From positions 62,001 to 126,000 of the forward strand of contig JAJDUJ010000018.1 in NCBI GenBank assembly GCA_022826705.1: a stretch of DNA of 64,000 nucleotides. Reading direction: 5' to 3'. Below are positions 25,220 to 32,758 of the stretch, piece after piece. The notes beneath the pieces are model-generated. The model worked only from the letters and a program-made list of their open reading frames with translations. It had not been told where the DNA came from and searched no databases. A program made the position numbers and the translations under genes. Each line of letters starts with the position of its first letter. Within the stretch, counting starts at the first letter, position 1. The DNA is from Acidimicrobiia bacterium (GTDB taxonomy: Bacteria > Actinomycetota > Acidimicrobiia > Acidimicrobiales > Bin134).

Positions 25220-26722
25220 ATGCCCGGCATGAACAGGGGTTCCCGGACCGCAAGGAGATTGTGGTGGCTGATTGCCGTTTTGGCATTGGTGGCCGCGGCC
25301 TGCGGTGGCAACGACGATGACGGCGCGGCCGACACCGCTGAGCCATCCGCGGCTGAGGAGCAGACGGCTGCACCGGCTGAGGAACCCGCCGAGGAACCTG
25401 CCGAGGAGACGGCCGAAGCACCCGCGGAGGAGCCGGCTGACGAACCGGCTGAGGAGCCCGCCGAGCAACCGGCCGACGAGCCGACCGAGACCCCCGCGGA
25501 GCCGACGCCAGCTCCCACACCGGTGGAGCTCATTGCCAGCTACCAGGGGGTGACCGAAAGCGAGATCGCTATTGGGGTGGCCGCTATCGATCCGGTGCAG
25601 ATCAATGAGATGTTCGGCATCGACATCGGCATCTTCCCGGTGCATGACCTATACGCCGCTCTGTCCGAAGACCTCAATGAGCGGGGTGGTATCCACGGCC
25701 GCAACGTCGTAGTCCACGTGGTTTCCTTCCTGCCCATTGGGACCGCCGACAGCGAGCGGGTGTGTACCGAGTTACTCGAGGACAAAGAGGTGTTCGTGGT
25801 GATCGGCCAGTTCCTCGAAGACAACGCCCTGTGCATAACCGAGCTTCACGGGCACCCCTATGTGGGCCACTTCGGGGAGAACACCGAGCGCCAAGAGCGG
25901 TCCAACGGCCTGTTCTTCGCCACTGAGATGAAGCAAACCCGCCAGCGGGTCGGCGGGACCACCGAGATGATCCGGGCCGGCGATCTCGACGGGTACCGCG
26001 TGGGCATCTACTACGAGGCACCCCCCGACAAGGAGTATGCCGACGCGGTGCAGCCGTTGTTGGAGGAGGCGGGCATCAACGTCGTCGGTGTCTACTCCCC
26101 AGGTGCACCCACCACTGACACTGTTCAGAACGAGCAGAACACCGACAACATCTCCACGCGAATGGAGGCCGACGGGGTTGACCTGATCCTCAACCTCTCC
26201 AACGTGTACGGCATCATCGGATCAGTGCAGCGAATCGGCTGGGAGGTGCGCATTGCCCACACCAATGGACAGGCGGCCGACCGCTTGACAATCGCCGACG
26301 ATCAAGGCCTTGAAGACGAATACATGGCCCGTACCTTTGCCGTCACCACCAACAAGCCGACCAGCGAGGAAGCCCTCGCCGATCCCGGTGTCCAGCAATG
26401 CCTTGCCATATTTGAAGAGCATTCCAGCGACGAGCCTCTCGATACCACCAACGACGACATCGTCAACGGGGTGGTCAACCACTGCCGAGCCTTCGCCCTC
26501 ACCGTGAAGATCTTGGAGGCAGCCGGCGGCAACATCACACCGGAGACATTCAAAGCCGCGGCCGAGGGGCTCGGCACCTTCGACCTTCCCGCCATGATCA
26601 ACGCCAGCCTCTCGCCCGACAAGCACTCGGCTGGCTCCTTGGTGCGCCGCTACGAGTACTTCCCCGAAGTCAGAACTTATTTGCCGGTCGGCGAACCGAT
26701 TCCGACCGATCCCGTGCAGTAG
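25220..26722 (+). CDS. Lipoprotein substrate-binding protein, branched-chain/amide type, set 1
   Basis: A 500-residue lipoprotein. The N-terminus has basic residues, a hydrophobic core and a lipobox ending in AAAC (Cys28), so it should be anchored outside the membrane. An acidic, Pro-rich spacer with EEPA-type repeats (about residues 45-98) follows. A type-1 periplasmic-binding fold then occupies the rest (SEIAIGVAAIDP, LNERGGIHGR, LITL-like VDLILNLSNVYG). The ATG at 25220 is preceded by GGAGAAAG. Such proteins deliver a ligand to LivHMGF-type transporters. The likely partner is the LivHMG and MFS-LivF pair at 16.7-21.9 kb, divergent across the two sulfatases. Confidence 0.9.
   Translation: MPGMNRGSRTARRLWWLIAVLALVAAACGGNDDDGAADTAEPSAAEEQTAAPAEEPAEEPAEETAEAPAEEPADEPAEEPAEQPADEPTETPAEPTPAPTPVELIASYQGVTESEIAIGVAAIDPVQINEMFGIDIGIFPVHDLYAALSEDLNERGGIHGRNVVVHVVSFLPIGTADSERVCTELLEDKEVFVVIGQFLEDNALCITELHGHPYVGHFGENTERQERSNGLFFATEMKQTRQRVGGTTEMIRAGDLDGYRVGIYYEAPPDKEYADAVQPLLEEAGINVVGVYSPGAPTTDTVQNEQNTDNISTRMEADGVDLILNLSNVYGIIGSVQRIGWEVRIAHTNGQAADRLTIADDQGLEDEYMARTFAVTTNKPTSEEALADPGVQQCLAIFEEHSSDEPLDTTNDDIVNGVVNHCRAFALTVKILEAAGGNITPETFKAAAEGLGTFDLPAMINASLSPDKHSAGSLVRRYEYFPEVRTYLPVGEPIPTDPVQ
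25352..25513 (+). repeat. Degenerate in-frame EEPA-type repeat inside the lipoprotein gene
   Basis: About 160 bases of GAGGAGCC(C/G)GC-like units code for an Ala/Glu/Pro-rich spacer between the lipid anchor and the binding domain. It probably acts as a flexible stalk through the cell wall. The second binding protein (39713-41257) has a comparable acidic spacer but no clear DNA repeat. Confidence 0.7.
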
Positions 26723-26744
26723 CCGAAACAAAGGAGTACCCGCC

Positions 26745-27764
26745 ATGACTACGATCACCATCCTGGGCGACGAGGTGGCCACTGCCACCGGCGAATGGGT
26801 GGATGGCCGCCCGCTGATCGAGCCCGATGCCCTCTCCGCCGCCGTCGGCTGGTCGCTGAAACCGGAGGGGCTTTGCCGCGGTGATCAGTGTGTGCTGGTG
26901 GGAGACGGCTCGGCGATCCGGGTGGGCGACAAGCTCGATCTGGCCGCGGTGGCCAATGCAGTGGACCAGCCCACCGTGGTAGACCCCGGCGCCAGCGTTG
27001 TGGTGTTGGGCCAGCCCAACGCCACTCGCCAGGCGGCTCTGCGAGATCGCCAGGCGCCCGACTTCACCCTTGTCGATCTCGACGGCGCAGAGAGAAGCCT
27101 TTCGGACTATGCCGGCAAAAAGCGGCTCTTGGTCGCCTTCTCCAACTGGTGAGGATGCGCCTTTGACCTGCCCGGGTGGCAGGAATTGCACGATGAGATG
27201 GCCGACGACGGCTTCATGGTGATTGCAGTGGCCATCGACGAGGCCGTCGACGATGTGCGGGTGCTGGCCGATGGCATCACCTACCCGGTGCTCATGGACC
27301 CCGACCACATCCTGACCGAGACGTACGCCATCAGCAACGTGCCCGCGGTGGTGTGGATCGACGAGCAGGGACGAATCGCCCGCCCCAACGCCAGCGAATT
27401 CGGAAGCGATATGTTCAGCGAGTTCACCGGTCGAACATGTCAAGGGCACTTCGACCAGATTCGTGCCTGGGTCCACGACGGTGTTGTACCCGATGACGCC
27501 GACAGCGAGATCGCCGATCTCAGCGACGATGAGGTAGCTGCCCGCCTTCACTTCCGACTGGCCGCCCATCTGCGGCGGGCCGGAAACGAGGAAGGGGCCG
27601 CCCGCCACTTCGACGCCGCCGCCAAGCTCGCGCCTTTGGACTTCACCGTTGTCCGAGCGGCGATGCCGCTGCGGGGTGAGAGTCCCTTCGGCGAAGAGTT
27701 CTTCAAACTGCTCGAGGAGTATCAGGCGGCTGGGAGCCCGTTCCACGGCATCACGCCCGCCTGA
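26745..27764 (+). CDS. Thioredoxin/peroxiredoxin-fold protein with in-frame UGA: probable selenoprotein
   Basis: Read through the TGA at 27150-27152, this is one 339-residue frame. Residues 1-95 form an N-terminal domain (VGWSLKPEGLCRGDQC). A redoxin domain follows (APDFTLVDLDG) whose active site reads NW-U-GC-AFDLPGWQ, with the UGA as residue 136 and Cys138 after it. Relatives have Cys-Gly-Cys here, so U136 stands for the first redox Cys. Downstream are VIAVAIDE and VPAVVWIDEQG, standard thioredoxin-fold strands with the cis-Pro, then a TPR-like tail (ARLHFRLAAHLRRAG). A hairpin with apical loop about 20 bases after the UGA fits a bacterial SECIS. The gene follows the lipoprotein gene by 22 bases. 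A thiol-disulfide or peroxide-reducing role is expected. Confidence 0.85.
27153..27190 (+). promoter_or_regulatory. SECIS-like element after the UGA codon
   Basis: CCTGCC (27167-27172) pairs perfectly with GGCAGG (27178-27183) around loop CGGGT. The apical loop starts about 20 bases after the UGA, inside the spacing typical for bacterial SECIS elements bound by SelB, and has a G at its second position followed by GU. An outer TGC/GCA pairing (27156-27158 with 27188-27190) may extend it. The hairpin lies wholly within coding sequence. Confidence 0.7.
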
Positions 27765-27775
27765 GCCACCTCGTG

Positions 27776-29335
27776 ATGGTTCATCCCAGCCCTTTGCCCG
27801 AGGAGCCGCTGAGCTCGCGGCCGGTGTCGGGGTTCGTGCTGGAACGGGCCGCGGAGCTGGCCGACCGGGAGGCGGTGATTGACGGACCGGGGGAGTGGTC
27901 GCTCACGTTCGGCCAGCTTGAGCAGGCGGTTTACTCTCTGGCCGGGGGTCTGGCCGCCAGCGGGTTTCAGCGGGGCGATGTGGCCGCGCTGATCGCGCCG
28001 AATTCCCCGTGGTATCCGGTGGTGTTCCACGCGGTGGCGGTGGCGGGAGGAGCGGTAACCACGGTCAATCCCACCTACGGAGCGGAGGAGATCGCCTACC
28101 AGCTCACCGACTCGAAGGCGAAGCTGGTCTTTGCTGCCGAGGGGTTCGCGGCCCAGGCCCAAGAGGCCATGGACCAGGCCGGGGTGGGCGGTGATGTGAC
28201 AGTGATCGACGCCGCCAGCCCGACCATGGGCGTCCCCATGCAGTCGCTGATGGGAGACCCGATCACGCAGGTCGAGGTTGACCCCCACACCGACGTGGTG
28301 GTGCTGCCTTACTCATCGGGCACCACCGGATTGCCCAAGGGGGTGATGCTCACCCACGCCAACCTGGTGAACAACATCGAGCAGTGCGCCTCGTCGGTGG
28401 CTTCCCAGGGCAGCGATGTGGTGCTGGCCGTGCTGCCGTTCTTCCACATCTACGGCATGCAGGTGCTAATGAACGACCAGCTTCACCACGGGGCGACGCT
28501 GGTGACAATGCCCCGCTTCGACTTAGCCCAGGCGCTTTCGCTCATCGAACGTCACCAAGTGACCCGGTTCTTCGCCGTTCCCCCCATCGTGTTGGCGCTG
28601 GCCAAGCACCCCGCGGTGGCCGATTTCGATCTTTCGTCGTTGCGCCAGGTGCTGTCCGGCGCTGCTCCGCTGGGATCAGAGGTGGCCGCGGAGGCATCGG
28701 ACCGAATCGGCTGCGAGGTGGTGCAGGGCTACGGGATGACCGAGCTCAGCCCGATCTCTCATGCCACCCCGCCGGGTAATGCCAAGCCGGGGTCGGTGGG
28801 CCTGACGGTGGCCAATACCGAGGCCCGAATCGTCGCTCCCGACTCCGGGGATGATCAGCCCATCGATGTGGAGGGGGAGCTTTGGATCCGCGGCCCCCAG
28901 GTGATGAAGGGCTACCTCAACAACCCGACGGCCACCGCCGAGACCATCGACGAGGACGGCTGGCTTCACACCGGGGACATCGCCCGGATCGACGCCGACG
29001 GCCACGTCTTCATCGTCGATCGGCTGAAGGAGCTCATCAAGGTCAAGGGGTTCCAGGTGGCCCCCGCCGAGTTGGAGGCGCTGCTTCTAGACCACCCGCA
29101 GATCACCGATGCCGCAGTTGTCGGCCGCCCCGACGACGAGAGCGGCGAGGTGCCGCTGGCATTCGTGGTTGCCGCCCCGGATTCCCCTCTCGATGAGAAG
29201 GCGGTCAAGACCCATGTCGCCGACCACATGGCCACCTACAAGCATCTCGGAGAGGTGCGGTTCACCGATGCCATTCCCAAATCGGCTTCAGGCAAGATCC
29301 TCCGACGAGAGCTGAGAGAGATGGTCGATGGCTGA
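27776..29335 (+). CDS. AMP-dependent acyl-CoA synthetase (4-coumarate-CoA-ligase-like)
   Basis: A 519-residue ANL-superfamily ligase. Visible are the P-loop YSSGTTGLPKGV, the GYGMTELSP motif, the hinge region GWLHTGDIARIDADG, IVDRLKELIKVKGFQVAP, and the terminal catalytic Lys in PKSASGKILRR. It activates a carboxylic acid with ATP and joins it to CoA in the cytoplasm. The sequence style is that of 4CL and fatty-acyl-CoA ligases, but the acid cannot be read from the sequence. It begins 11 bases after the selenoprotein (ATG at 27776; a GTG one codon earlier is possible) and overlaps the PPOX gene by 8 bases. Confidence 0.93.
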   Translation: MVHPSPLPEEPLSSRPVSGFVLERAAELADREAVIDGPGEWSLTFGQLEQAVYSLAGGLAASGFQRGDVAALIAPNSPWYPVVFHAVAVAGGAVTTVNPTYGAEEIAYQLTDSKAKLVFAAEGFAAQAQEAMDQAGVGGDVTVIDAASPTMGVPMQSLMGDPITQVEVDPHTDVVVLPYSSGTTGLPKGVMLTHANLVNNIEQCASSVASQGSDVVLAVLPFFHIYGMQVLMNDQLHHGATLVTMPRFDLAQALSLIERHQVTRFFAVPPIVLALAKHPAVADFDLSSLRQVLSGAAPLGSEVAAEASDRIGCEVVQGYGMTELSPISHATPPGNAKPGSVGLTVANTEARIVAPDSGDDQPIDVEGELWIRGPQVMKGYLNNPTATAETIDEDGWLHTGDIARIDADGHVFIVDRLKELIKVKGFQVAPAELEALLLDHPQITDAAVVGRPDDESGEVPLAFVVAAPDSPLDEKAVKTHVADHMATYKHLGEVRFTDAIPKSASGKILRRELREMVDG

Positions 29336-29798
29336 GAAGAAGGCCAGGCTTACGGTGCGGATGTCGCCCGAGGAGTGCTGGGAGATGTTGGAGACCTCGG
29401 TCAACGGCACCCTTACCACGTTGCGGGCCAACGGTCAGCCGATCGCCCTGCCGGTGTGGTACGTGGTATTGGATCAGAAGATCTACATGGTCACTCGGGG
29501 CAAGAAGGTGGTGCGGATCCGCAACGACCAGCGCTGCTCGTTCTTGGTGGAATCAGGCGAGAGGTGGGCCGATCTGCGGGCCGTGCATGTGGAGTGCGTG
29601 GGCCGGGTGATTGAGCCCTCCGACGAGCTGGCCCAGAGGATTGCTGTTGCCCTCGATGAGAAGTACGCCGCGTATCGGACCGCCCAAGAAGTGATGCCCG
29701 AGCAGACCCGGGACTACTACGAGAAGAACCTCAACTCCACCATCGAGCTGACCCCGGTGGGCAAGATCCTCAACTGGGACAACAGCAAGCTGTTCTGA
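29328..29798 (+). CDS. PPOX-fold flavin/F420-binding protein
   Basis: A 156-residue split-barrel protein of the pyridoxamine-phosphate-oxidase superfamily: NGTLTTLRANGQPIALPVWYV, then IYMVTRGKKVVRIRNDQRC and VHVECVGRVIEP. Actinobacterial members bind FMN or F420 and reduce small substrates; some only bind haem or flavin. Its ATG lies inside the 3-prime end of the acyl-CoA ligase gene (8-base overlap), so the two are translationally coupled. The specific substrate is unknown. Confidence 0.87.
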   Translation: MAEKKARLTVRMSPEECWEMLETSVNGTLTTLRANGQPIALPVWYVVLDQKIYMVTRGKKVVRIRNDQRCSFLVESGERWADLRAVHVECVGRVIEPSDELAQRIAVALDEKYAAYRTAQEVMPEQTRDYYEKNLNSTIELTPVGKILNWDNSKLF

Positions 29799-29810
29799 GG
29801 CTCCTCGTCC

Positions 29811-30626
29811 TTATTGCCACTTGTACTCGGGGTCGCGCTTCTCCCGAAAGGCGCGGCGGGCCTCTCGGGAGTCGTCGAAGCGCATCAGGCGTGTGGTGTA
29901 GTCCTGCTCGGTTCGGTAGCCCTCCCGCAGCTCCATGTTCTCGATTCGGTTCATCGACTCCTTGGCCATGCGCAGCGCAATCGGGCTCTTGGTGGCCAGC
30001 TCCTGGGCCAGCTCCAGCGCGGTGGCCATGAGCTTGTCAGGGGCGGTTACCTCTCTCACGGCGCCGATGCGATACATCTCCTGGGCGGAGATCTGCTCGC
30101 CGGTGAAGAACATCTCCCGGGCCTTGTGGCGGCCCATCATCAACGACAGGTGGGCGCTGGCCCCCAACAGCCCGACGTTTATCTCAGGGGTGCTGAAGGT
30201 GGCATTCTCGGAGGCCACCAGCATGTCGCAGCAGGCGGCATAGGCCAGGCCCGCACCCAGTGCGTAGCCGTTGATGGCCCCGATCACCGGCACGGCGCAG
30301 TCGATGATGGCCCACATGGCCTCTCGGGCCACCAGGCCGGGGTCGGTCAGCTCGGTGGGCGGCCGCTGGTCGCGGGGCTCGTTCCCGGAGGTCTTCAGAT
30401 CGACGCCCGCCACGAACGACTTGTCACCGGCCCCGGTGAAGACGGCGACCCGCACATCCCGATCGTCGCCCAATGTGGAGAACACGTCTCGGATCTCGGC
30501 CATGGTGGTGGTGGTGACCGCATTGACCGGGGGGCGGTCGATGGTGACGGTCACAATGTGGTCGCGCTTTTCTACCTGGAGATCGGGCACTGATCGCCTG
30601 CTTTCGCTGTTGAGTTCGGCCCCCAC
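29811..30626 (-). CDS. Enoyl-CoA hydratase/isomerase (crotonase family)
   Basis: A 271-residue crotonase-fold protein: VTIDRPPVNAV, the oxyanion-hole regions SFVAGVDLK and NGYALGAGLAYA, and a FSTPEINVGLLGA helix. The Glu pair of hydratases is not complete: the second-Glu position reads VGLLGAS, so a role as isomerase or hydrolase is possible. A GTG at 30626 is the best start; upstream ribosome-binding sequence is weak. It is convergent with the PPOX gene and immediately downstream of the P450 at 31936 (26-base gap), so it may share that transcript. Confidence 0.9.
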   Translation of the reverse strand: MGAELNSESRRSVPDLQVEKRDHIVTVTIDRPPVNAVTTTTMAEIRDVFSTLGDDRDVRVAVFTGAGDKSFVAGVDLKTSGNEPRDQRPPTELTDPGLVAREAMWAIIDCAVPVIGAINGYALGAGLAYAACCDMLVASENATFSTPEINVGLLGASAHLSLMMGRHKAREMFFTGEQISAQEMYRIGAVREVTAPDKLMATALELAQELATKSPIALRMAKESMNRIENMELREGYRTEQDYTTRLMRFDDSREARRAFREKRDPEYKWQ

Positions 30627-30652
30627 AGTATCGGGGGGCTAAGCGAAGAAGG

Positions 30653-31936
30653 CTAGGCCGCTTCGGAGCTGGCCACTGGGCCGTAGCGCACCGGTAGGTG
30701 TTTGATGCCGTGGACCAGCATGTCGCGCAGCCGTTCGGGCGGGCCGACCACCTCGATTTCGGGCAGGCGGTTAATCAACGCCTCGAAAAAGACCTCCAAC
30801 TCAAGCTTGGCCAAGTTGGCGCCCAAGCAATGGTGGGCACCTCCGGCCCCAAAGGCCACATGGGGGTTTGGGGTGCGGGTGATGTCGAAACGGTGGGGGT
30901 CGGCGAACACCTCGGGGTCGCGGTTGGCCGCCAAATACCACAGAGCTACCTTCTCTCCGGCGGCTATGTGCGCCCCGCCCAGTTCGAGGTCTTCGGCCGC
31001 GGTGCGGCGAAAGTACCGGACCGGCGAGCCGTACCGCAGAATCTCGTCTACCGCGCTGGGCATCAGCTCGGGATGACGACGCAGCAGTTCCCACTGGTCG
31101 GGGAACTCCTGGAAGGCGAGAAGGCCGTGGGTGATGGCATTGCGGGTGGTCTCGTTGCCGGCGATGACGAGCAAGGTGAAAAAGACCGAGATCTCCAGGT
31201 CGCTGAGCTCAGTCTCCATCCCGTCGGCCATGGTCACCTTGGCCTGTGTCAGCTTGGTCATCAGGTCGTCGCCGGGGCAGCGGCGCTTGTCCTCGATGAG
31301 CTGCTGGGCGTAGATGGTCATGTTGAAGGCGTCCATCGGCCCGTTTAGCGGCGAGTAGGGATCGTCATGGTCTTGGAACTCGGGATCGAAGCGCCCGATG
31401 GCCGAGTTGGTCCACTCGAACAGCTTGTGGCGGTCTTCCTGGGGGACGCCGACGATCTCGGCAATGACCATCAACGGAAGCTCGGAGGCGAGGTCGACCA
31501 CGAAGTCGCCCTCAGTGCGACCGTCGAGCGAGTCGATGATGAGGTGGCTGCGAGCGCGGAGCCAGTGCTCCAGCTTGCGCACCATCCGAGGGGTGAACCC
31601 CCTGCTGACCAGCTTCCGGTAGCGGGTGTGATCGGGCGGGTCGGTCATGACCATCATGATTCCGGGGCCCATCTCGACGTCGGGAAGGATGATCCCGCCG
31701 GTGCCATTGCGGCCCGGACCGGTCTGATGGGAAAGCACCGGGCCCATCCGGTGGGCTTGGGTGATGAGGTCGTGAGAGGTGACCAGCCAGAACGGCTCTT
31801 CGTGGGTGGCGGATTCGGGATGGCGCCAGATGGGGGAGTGGGCACGCAGTTCGTCGTACAGCTCGTAGGGCTCGCTCACCGCGAACAAGTCCATGTCGGT
31901 CAGGTCGATCGCTGTGGCTAGTGTGGGGGGAGACAT
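30653..31936 (-). CDS. Cytochrome P450, CYP125/142-like
   Basis: A 427-residue P450. The I-helix is IAGNETTRNA, ExxR is in VDEILRYGSP, and the haem loop is FGAGGAHHCLGANLA, a form typical of the CYP124/125/142 group that oxidises sterol and branched lipid side chains (family knowledge). The ATG at 31936 is preceded by GAGGAGAAG. It is divergent from the TetR gene at 32012, and the gap holds the 21-bp-phased GAGAA boxes. Control by that TetR is therefore likely. With the enoyl-CoA hydratase downstream, side-chain catabolism of an isoprenoid or sterol is a reasonable guess. Confidence 0.93.
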   Translation of the reverse strand: MSPPTLATAIDLTDMDLFAVSEPYELYDELRAHSPIWRHPESATHEEPFWLVTSHDLITQAHRMGPVLSHQTGPGRNGTGGIILPDVEMGPGIMMVMTDPPDHTRYRKLVSRGFTPRMVRKLEHWLRARSHLIIDSLDGRTEGDFVVDLASELPLMVIAEIVGVPQEDRHKLFEWTNSAIGRFDPEFQDHDDPYSPLNGPMDAFNMTIYAQQLIEDKRRCPGDDLMTKLTQAKVTMADGMETELSDLEISVFFTLLVIAGNETTRNAITHGLLAFQEFPDQWELLRRHPELMPSAVDEILRYGSPVRYFRRTAAEDLELGGAHIAAGEKVALWYLAANRDPEVFADPHRFDITRTPNPHVAFGAGGAHHCLGANLAKLELEVFFEALINRLPEIEVVGPPERLRDMLVHGIKHLPVRYGPVASSEAA

Positions 31937-31954
31937 AACCCGCTTCTCCTCGGT

Positions 31955-32101
31955 GAGAATATCATTCTTACACGCGAGAACTAGAATATCAACTATGAGA
32001 ACAGGAAAGACATGCCTGAGAACATAGATATCGACACTGAGAACAAAAATGTCGATGCTGAGAACGCAGAAACCGGTCTTGAGAACGTAGATACCGAATT
32101 G
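31955..32101. repeat. Seven-copy 21-bp tandem array across the P450/TetR divergent promoter
   Basis: GAGAA(C/T) occurs at 31955, 31976, 31997, 32018, 32039, 32060 and 32081, exactly 21 bases apart each time. The first copy contains AGAAT-ATC-ATTCT, an inverted repeat. Copies 1-3 are intergenic, and copies 4-7 lie inside the TetR reading frame, where they encode a heptad starting with Glu-Asn. Twenty-one bases is two helical turns, so the boxes face the same side of the DNA. Operator function is inferred. Confidence 0.8.
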
Positions 32102-32752
32102 GCTGCCCTCAGCTCGTGGGAGCAGCGCATGCTGGAGCGGTCGTTAGACCACGCTCGAGTGCAGGCCTTGGCTCGCAGCGGCGAGTTCGTCCACGCTGCA
32201 TTAGCCCTGCTCGAAGAGGGGGGGTCGGTTGAATTTACCGTGCAAGATGTGGTGCAGCGCTCGGGAGGCTCGCTTCGGCGCTTCTACCAGCTCTTCTCCT
32301 CCAAGGACGACCTTGTTCTGGCCCTCTTCGAGGAGCTGATCATCCAGCTTGTTGAGCACATCCCTGGGACCGTGGAGGCCGGAGCCCCCCCGCTGGAGAG
32401 GCTTGAGATTTGTTCCCGGACCTTGTGGGACTTCATTAGAGGTCAGGATGCGCCGCCAGCCAAGACCGTCCGCACCATGGCCGCACTCCACAACCAACTG
32501 GCTGTAGCCCGGCCCGATGGCCTGCGTCTGGCCTGGGATCCCTTGCGACAGCTCATTTCTGGCATCATCGCCGACGGGGTGGCCGACGGGTCGATCCGGT
32601 CGGACATTGAGGTGGAGGAATTGGCCGATCTCTTCTTCGACGTCTCGCTGGCCGCCCATCTCTTTGCACTTGGTCGAGTGGGTTCAGCTCACGCCCGGTT
32701 CGACGGGCTATGGGGCTTTTGTCTGGGGGCTCTGCGGCCTCCCCCCGCGTAA
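32012..32752 (+). CDS. TetR/AcrR-family regulator with a repeat-encoded N-terminal extension
   Basis: A 246-residue regulator. The helix-turn-helix spans about residues 54-95 (ALALLEEGGSVEFTVQDVVQ, SGGSLRRFYQLFSSKDDLV), with a C-terminal ligand domain. Residues 4-31 are unusual: four heptads starting Glu-Asn (ENIDIDT, ENKNVDA, ENAETGL, ENVDTEL), encoded by the 21-bp array. AGGAAAG before the ATG at 32012 supports this start; a shorter form from the Met near 32128 is possible. It is divergent from the CYP125/142-like P450 and probably represses that operon and itself. It is convergent with the OYE-like gene. Confidence 0.88.
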   Translation: MPENIDIDTENKNVDAENAETGLENVDTELAALSSWEQRMLERSLDHARVQALARSGEFVHAALALLEEGGSVEFTVQDVVQRSGGSLRRFYQLFSSKDDLVLALFEELIIQLVEHIPGTVEAGAPPLERLEICSRTLWDFIRGQDAPPAKTVRTMAALHNQLAVARPDGLRLAWDPLRQLISGIIADGVADGSIRSDIEVEELADLFFDVSLAAHLFALGRVGSAHARFDGLWGFCLGALRPPPA

Positions 32753-32758
32753 AGGCGG

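Noticed and set aside
25352-25513. Satellite-like repeat
   Set aside because: It is an in-frame low-complexity spacer of a lipoprotein, common in such proteins.
27150-27152. In-frame TGA read as a nonsense mutation splitting a redoxin gene in two
   Set aside because: The stop hits the one residue where Sec is functional, both sides are conserved, and a SECIS-like hairpin follows at the right distance. A pseudogene remains possible but is less likely.
31955-32101. CRISPR array
   Set aside because: The unit is 21 bases with only about 6 conserved, there are no unique spacers of normal length, and half of it is in-frame coding sequence.
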